NCBI RefSeq assembly: GCF_001875655.1
Contig: NZ_MKEQ01000001.1
Span: 1,612,001-1,676,000 of the forward strand
Direction of reading: 5' to 3'
Length of the DNA: 64,000 nt
Source: Enterobacter hormaechei ATCC 49162
Lineage (GTDB): Bacteria; Pseudomonadota; Gammaproteobacteria; Enterobacterales; Enterobacteriaceae
The translations under genes were made by a program, and so were the position numbers. Below the pieces are notes generated by a model that saw only the letters and a program-made list of their open reading frames with translations, searched no databases and was not told the DNA's origin. Shown piece by piece: positions 62,165 through 64,000 of the stretch (position 1 is its first letter; each line of letters starts with the position of its first letter).

Positions 62165-62619
62165 CAGGCCTCCTGCTTATCGCGCAGTTGCTGGTACTCG
62201 CAACTTTGGGGAATGGTCAGGTGACAGCCAATGTTCATCGCCCAGGCTTCGACCTTGCACAGGAAGATGTACATTTCGCCCGTTTCCAGATCAGACGTAT
62301 GGCGGAGGGATTGGACGGTGGTGACCTCGCCGGACACGACGTCTACCCGATCCTTGCTTTCGTAGCCGAGATACGTGTGCTTCATCGCGTCTTTAACCCA
62401 CTCGGGTGTAGCGAAGGTCTTTCCGCGGGCGATGAGGTACTCGCTGATTTCCGTGTACCACATGTGGCTGAGCGCGTTCTGCGACAGGCTGCGCTTCTCG
62501 CGCCACGGTTTCACCTGCAGGCGGAAGCACTGCCCGGCATCCAGCAATGGCTGAATCTGCTGGCCTATGGCCGCGAAATTACCGCGATGGAGTTTGATCC
62601 CGTCTACTGGAAGAGTCAT
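62164..62619 (-). CDS. ninB: NinB recombination protein
   Basis: 151 residues with the NinB pattern: LLDAGQCFRLQVKPWREKRSLSQNALSHMWYTEISEYLIARGKTFATPEWVKDAMKHTYLGYE. Lambda NinB (Orf) loads recombinase onto single-stranded DNA in the Red pathway. First nin gene of the group seen here. Confidence 0.92.
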   Translation of the reverse strand: MTLPVDGIKLHRGNFAAIGQQIQPLLDAGQCFRLQVKPWREKRSLSQNALSHMWYTEISEYLIARGKTFATPEWVKDAMKHTYLGYESKDRVDVVSGEVTTVQSLRHTSDLETGEMYIFLCKVEAWAMNIGCHLTIPQSCEYQQLRDKQEA

Positions 62620-62865
62620 ACGGCCTCCTTAACGGAAACCGCAGAATGCAGAAAATCGCAGGTGCATTTCTGCATCTGTGACAAGGTGAGGAGTTCAGAT
62701 TGTGGTCGCATTTAAGTCCCCTTAAATGCGCAGAAGTCACCGGAGTTGTTCAGGCTCCGATGACATGATTATGGACGGTTGATTCAACAAAATCAACGCG
62801 AGAAAAAGGCCTCCGGAGAGGCCCTGGCTGTCGATATGGGGATTCCCATTTCGCTTGTATGGTAG
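62620..62865. promoter_or_regulatory. intergenic region with two palindromes
   Basis: No gene seen. Inverted repeats: ATGCAGAAA / TTTCTGCAT (62646-62654 and 62667-62675) and a perfect CGCATTTAAG-TCCC-CTTAAATGCG at 62707-62730. The terminator at 62813-62833 follows. The second palindrome has no T-run, so it may be an operator or an RNA hairpin just upstream of ninB. Confidence 0.5.
62813..62833 (-). terminator. terminator after the 314-residue gene
   Basis: Stem GGCCTC / GAGGCC with a 4-base loop followed on the minus strand by TTTTTCTC. Confidence 0.75.
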
Positions 62866-63810
62866 CTATGGTTTGAATCTATGCTTAGTTAACCTCGCCC
62901 CCAGTTCCCACTCTTCCATGGCCACAGTCTTACCCTTCCTGATTTGGCTTTCTACCTCCTGCTGCGGCGCTGCTGGATACGCACTACCTTCCTGCCCTGG
63001 CTCATTACTTCCGGTGCATGCATTACGGTGGTCATTGGCGTGCGGGCAGCGTTTGTTGCCGCATTCAGGGCAGACGACAAAGCGGCTATCACTAAAAGTC
63101 AATGGGCGGCAGGTTAGGCATGAGCAACCCGGAATCACCGGAGAGTTGCCGCTCACAGCCTCCTGAAAGCGTCCAAGCTCCACATACTCCTGACATGACC
63201 ACCCGCCATCAATAAAATCGCGAGCTTCAACAGCGTCGAAAGTGAACGATGTTTCACCGCCAGTTGGTGAGGTTAAGCCGTACAGGTCTGCTACCGGCTT
63301 AAACTGTGTGGCTGGAATATTTTCCGGAATATTTTGCGGTTCGTTTTGTGGTCGATCGGCACCCTGAAGCATGGCGGCGCGGCTGGCGTTCAAATCACCG
63401 TAAATCTGACCGATGAGATTAAACCCCTCCATTGGCCAGTCAGTCGGAGAATAAGCAACTGCTCCATCTTCGGCCACGAATAAAAAACCAACTGGTTTCA
63501 AATCTGGCACAGATACCGGCGCTGGCGGGGCAGAGTACAAGCGAGTTCCATCCTTGAAGTTTTCCCAATCAGCCTGACCATCAGCGGCTATGCACACCAC
63601 CCTTGCTTCCGGGTGGCATCCGCAATCGTCATATTCTCCAAGGACGACCTCGCCAACAGCCTCCGCTTCGAGCGATGCCAGCGCGATACGAAATACCTCA
63701 GCGGTTAGACTGCGAGATGACTGATTATCGTGCGCCGGGTCGCTAAGGAAGCCAGTAATAAATGCCTTCAATTGCTGATTGTGAATCTCGCGTTTGTCGA
63801 TGTTGCTCAT
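62866..63810 (-). CDS. phage early-region protein, modular (Ea22/DUF551-like pattern)
   Basis: 314 residues. N-terminal helix region, then a module VGEVVLGEYDDCGCHPEARVVCIAADGQADWENFKDGTRLYSAPPAP repeated in many lambdoid early proteins, and a C-terminal cysteine motif CSCLTCRPLTFSDSRFVVCPECGNKRCPHANDHRNAC that may bind zinc. Such genes vary by module shuffling; function unknown. The start overlaps the upstream stop. Confidence 0.7.
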   Translation of the reverse strand: MSNIDKREIHNQQLKAFITGFLSDPAHDNQSSRSLTAEVFRIALASLEAEAVGEVVLGEYDDCGCHPEARVVCIAADGQADWENFKDGTRLYSAPPAPVSVPDLKPVGFLFVAEDGAVAYSPTDWPMEGFNLIGQIYGDLNASRAAMLQGADRPQNEPQNIPENIPATQFKPVADLYGLTSPTGGETSFTFDAVEARDFIDGGWSCQEYVELGRFQEAVSGNSPVIPGCSCLTCRPLTFSDSRFVVCPECGNKRCPHANDHRNACTGSNEPGQEGSAYPAAPQQEVESQIRKGKTVAMEEWELGARLTKHRFKP

Positions 63811-64000
63811 TGGGCGGCCTCCTGGCTATCTGTGAGCACTAAGCGCCCATCACAAAGCGCCTTGATGATTTCCTGATACTCCCACCCGAAGTACATGCTC
63901 TCGACGTAGACACGCAGAGGTGGATAATCATGCTGCTTACGGCGAATGAAAGCCTCCGCTGCTTCACGGGTAAGGTGGGCGTTGATGTTCTGCCACTCTT
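63807..64000 (-). CDS. partial phage early-region protein
   Basis: The frame enters from the right edge and ends at TGA 63809-63807: EWQNINAHLTREAAEAFIRRKQHDYPPLRVYVESMYFGWEYQEIIKALCDGRLV and a short tail. This resembles C-termini of Ead/Ea22-type phage proteins. Start lies beyond the window. Confidence 0.65.
   Translation of the reverse strand, partial: EWQNINAHLTREAAEAFIRRKQHDYPPLRVYVESMYFGWEYQEIIKALCDGRLVLTDSQEAAQ

Overview
The window is chromosomal DNA of an enterobacterium, most likely Enterobacter (E. cloacae complex or a close relative). Evidence is the romA-ramA/ramR locus, protein sequences close to E. coli YbdK, YbdJ, YbdF, NfsB, YbdG, PheP and YahO, and a backbone order (ybdK, ybdJ, ybdF, nfsB, ybdG, pheP, then a tRNA-Arg(UCU) attachment site) that matches the E. 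coli K-12 argU-to-entD region read in reverse. The species call is inference; no rRNA or marker gene is present.

Layout. 1-3300 is an accessory patch: the end of an AT-rich gene, a HigBA-type toxin-antitoxin pair whose toxin has an early stop codon, a chimeric remnant of the neighbouring panE-like and ybdK genes, and an orphan type VI secretion module (Hcp, a Tlde1-like L,D-transpeptidase effector, and its candidate periplasmic immunity protein). 3300-13150 has a ketopantoate-reductase-like gene, ybdK, an RND pump operon whose inner-membrane pump gene is split by an in-frame amber codon, a P2-type cation ATPase, a 36-residue membrane protein and ybdJ. 13200-16600 is the multidrug-regulator locus ramA-romA/ramR with its operator, then ybdF and nfsB. 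16600-19800 is a second accessory patch: an unrecognised gene and an XRE-type regulator divergent from an MFS exporter. 19864-27168 holds ybdG, a LacI-controlled carbohydrate operon with two matching operators, and pheP. 27270-32029 holds a Tat-exported PhoX phosphatase with a candidate Pho box, a TonB-dependent receptor with a candidate Fur box, and yahO.

From about 32255 to beyond the right edge is a prophage. Its left end is a 3' half copy of tRNA-Arg(UCU), so the intact tRNA and probably the integrase lie outside the window. In order it carries an SOS-controlled UmuD'-like gene, a gtrABC serotype-conversion operon, and then, all on the minus strand, tail fibres, baseplate, tape measure, tail chaperone with a -1 frameshift, sheath, head genes, portal, terminase, lysis cassette, two tRNAs, antiterminator Q and nin genes. 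Late control and lysis are lambdoid, while the tail is contractile. An IS3-family element sits in the portal gene with no target duplication and apparently some portal sequence missing, so the prophage is probably defective for particle production.

How things fit: several drug-response genes cluster here (RamA/RamR, NfsB, RND pump, MFS exporter); the LacI regulator, MFS permease, Gfo/Idh dehydrogenase and TIM-barrel isomerase form one inducible sugar or glycoside pathway of unknown substrate; the prophage adds O-antigen modification. All identities are from reading the sequence; no searches were run.
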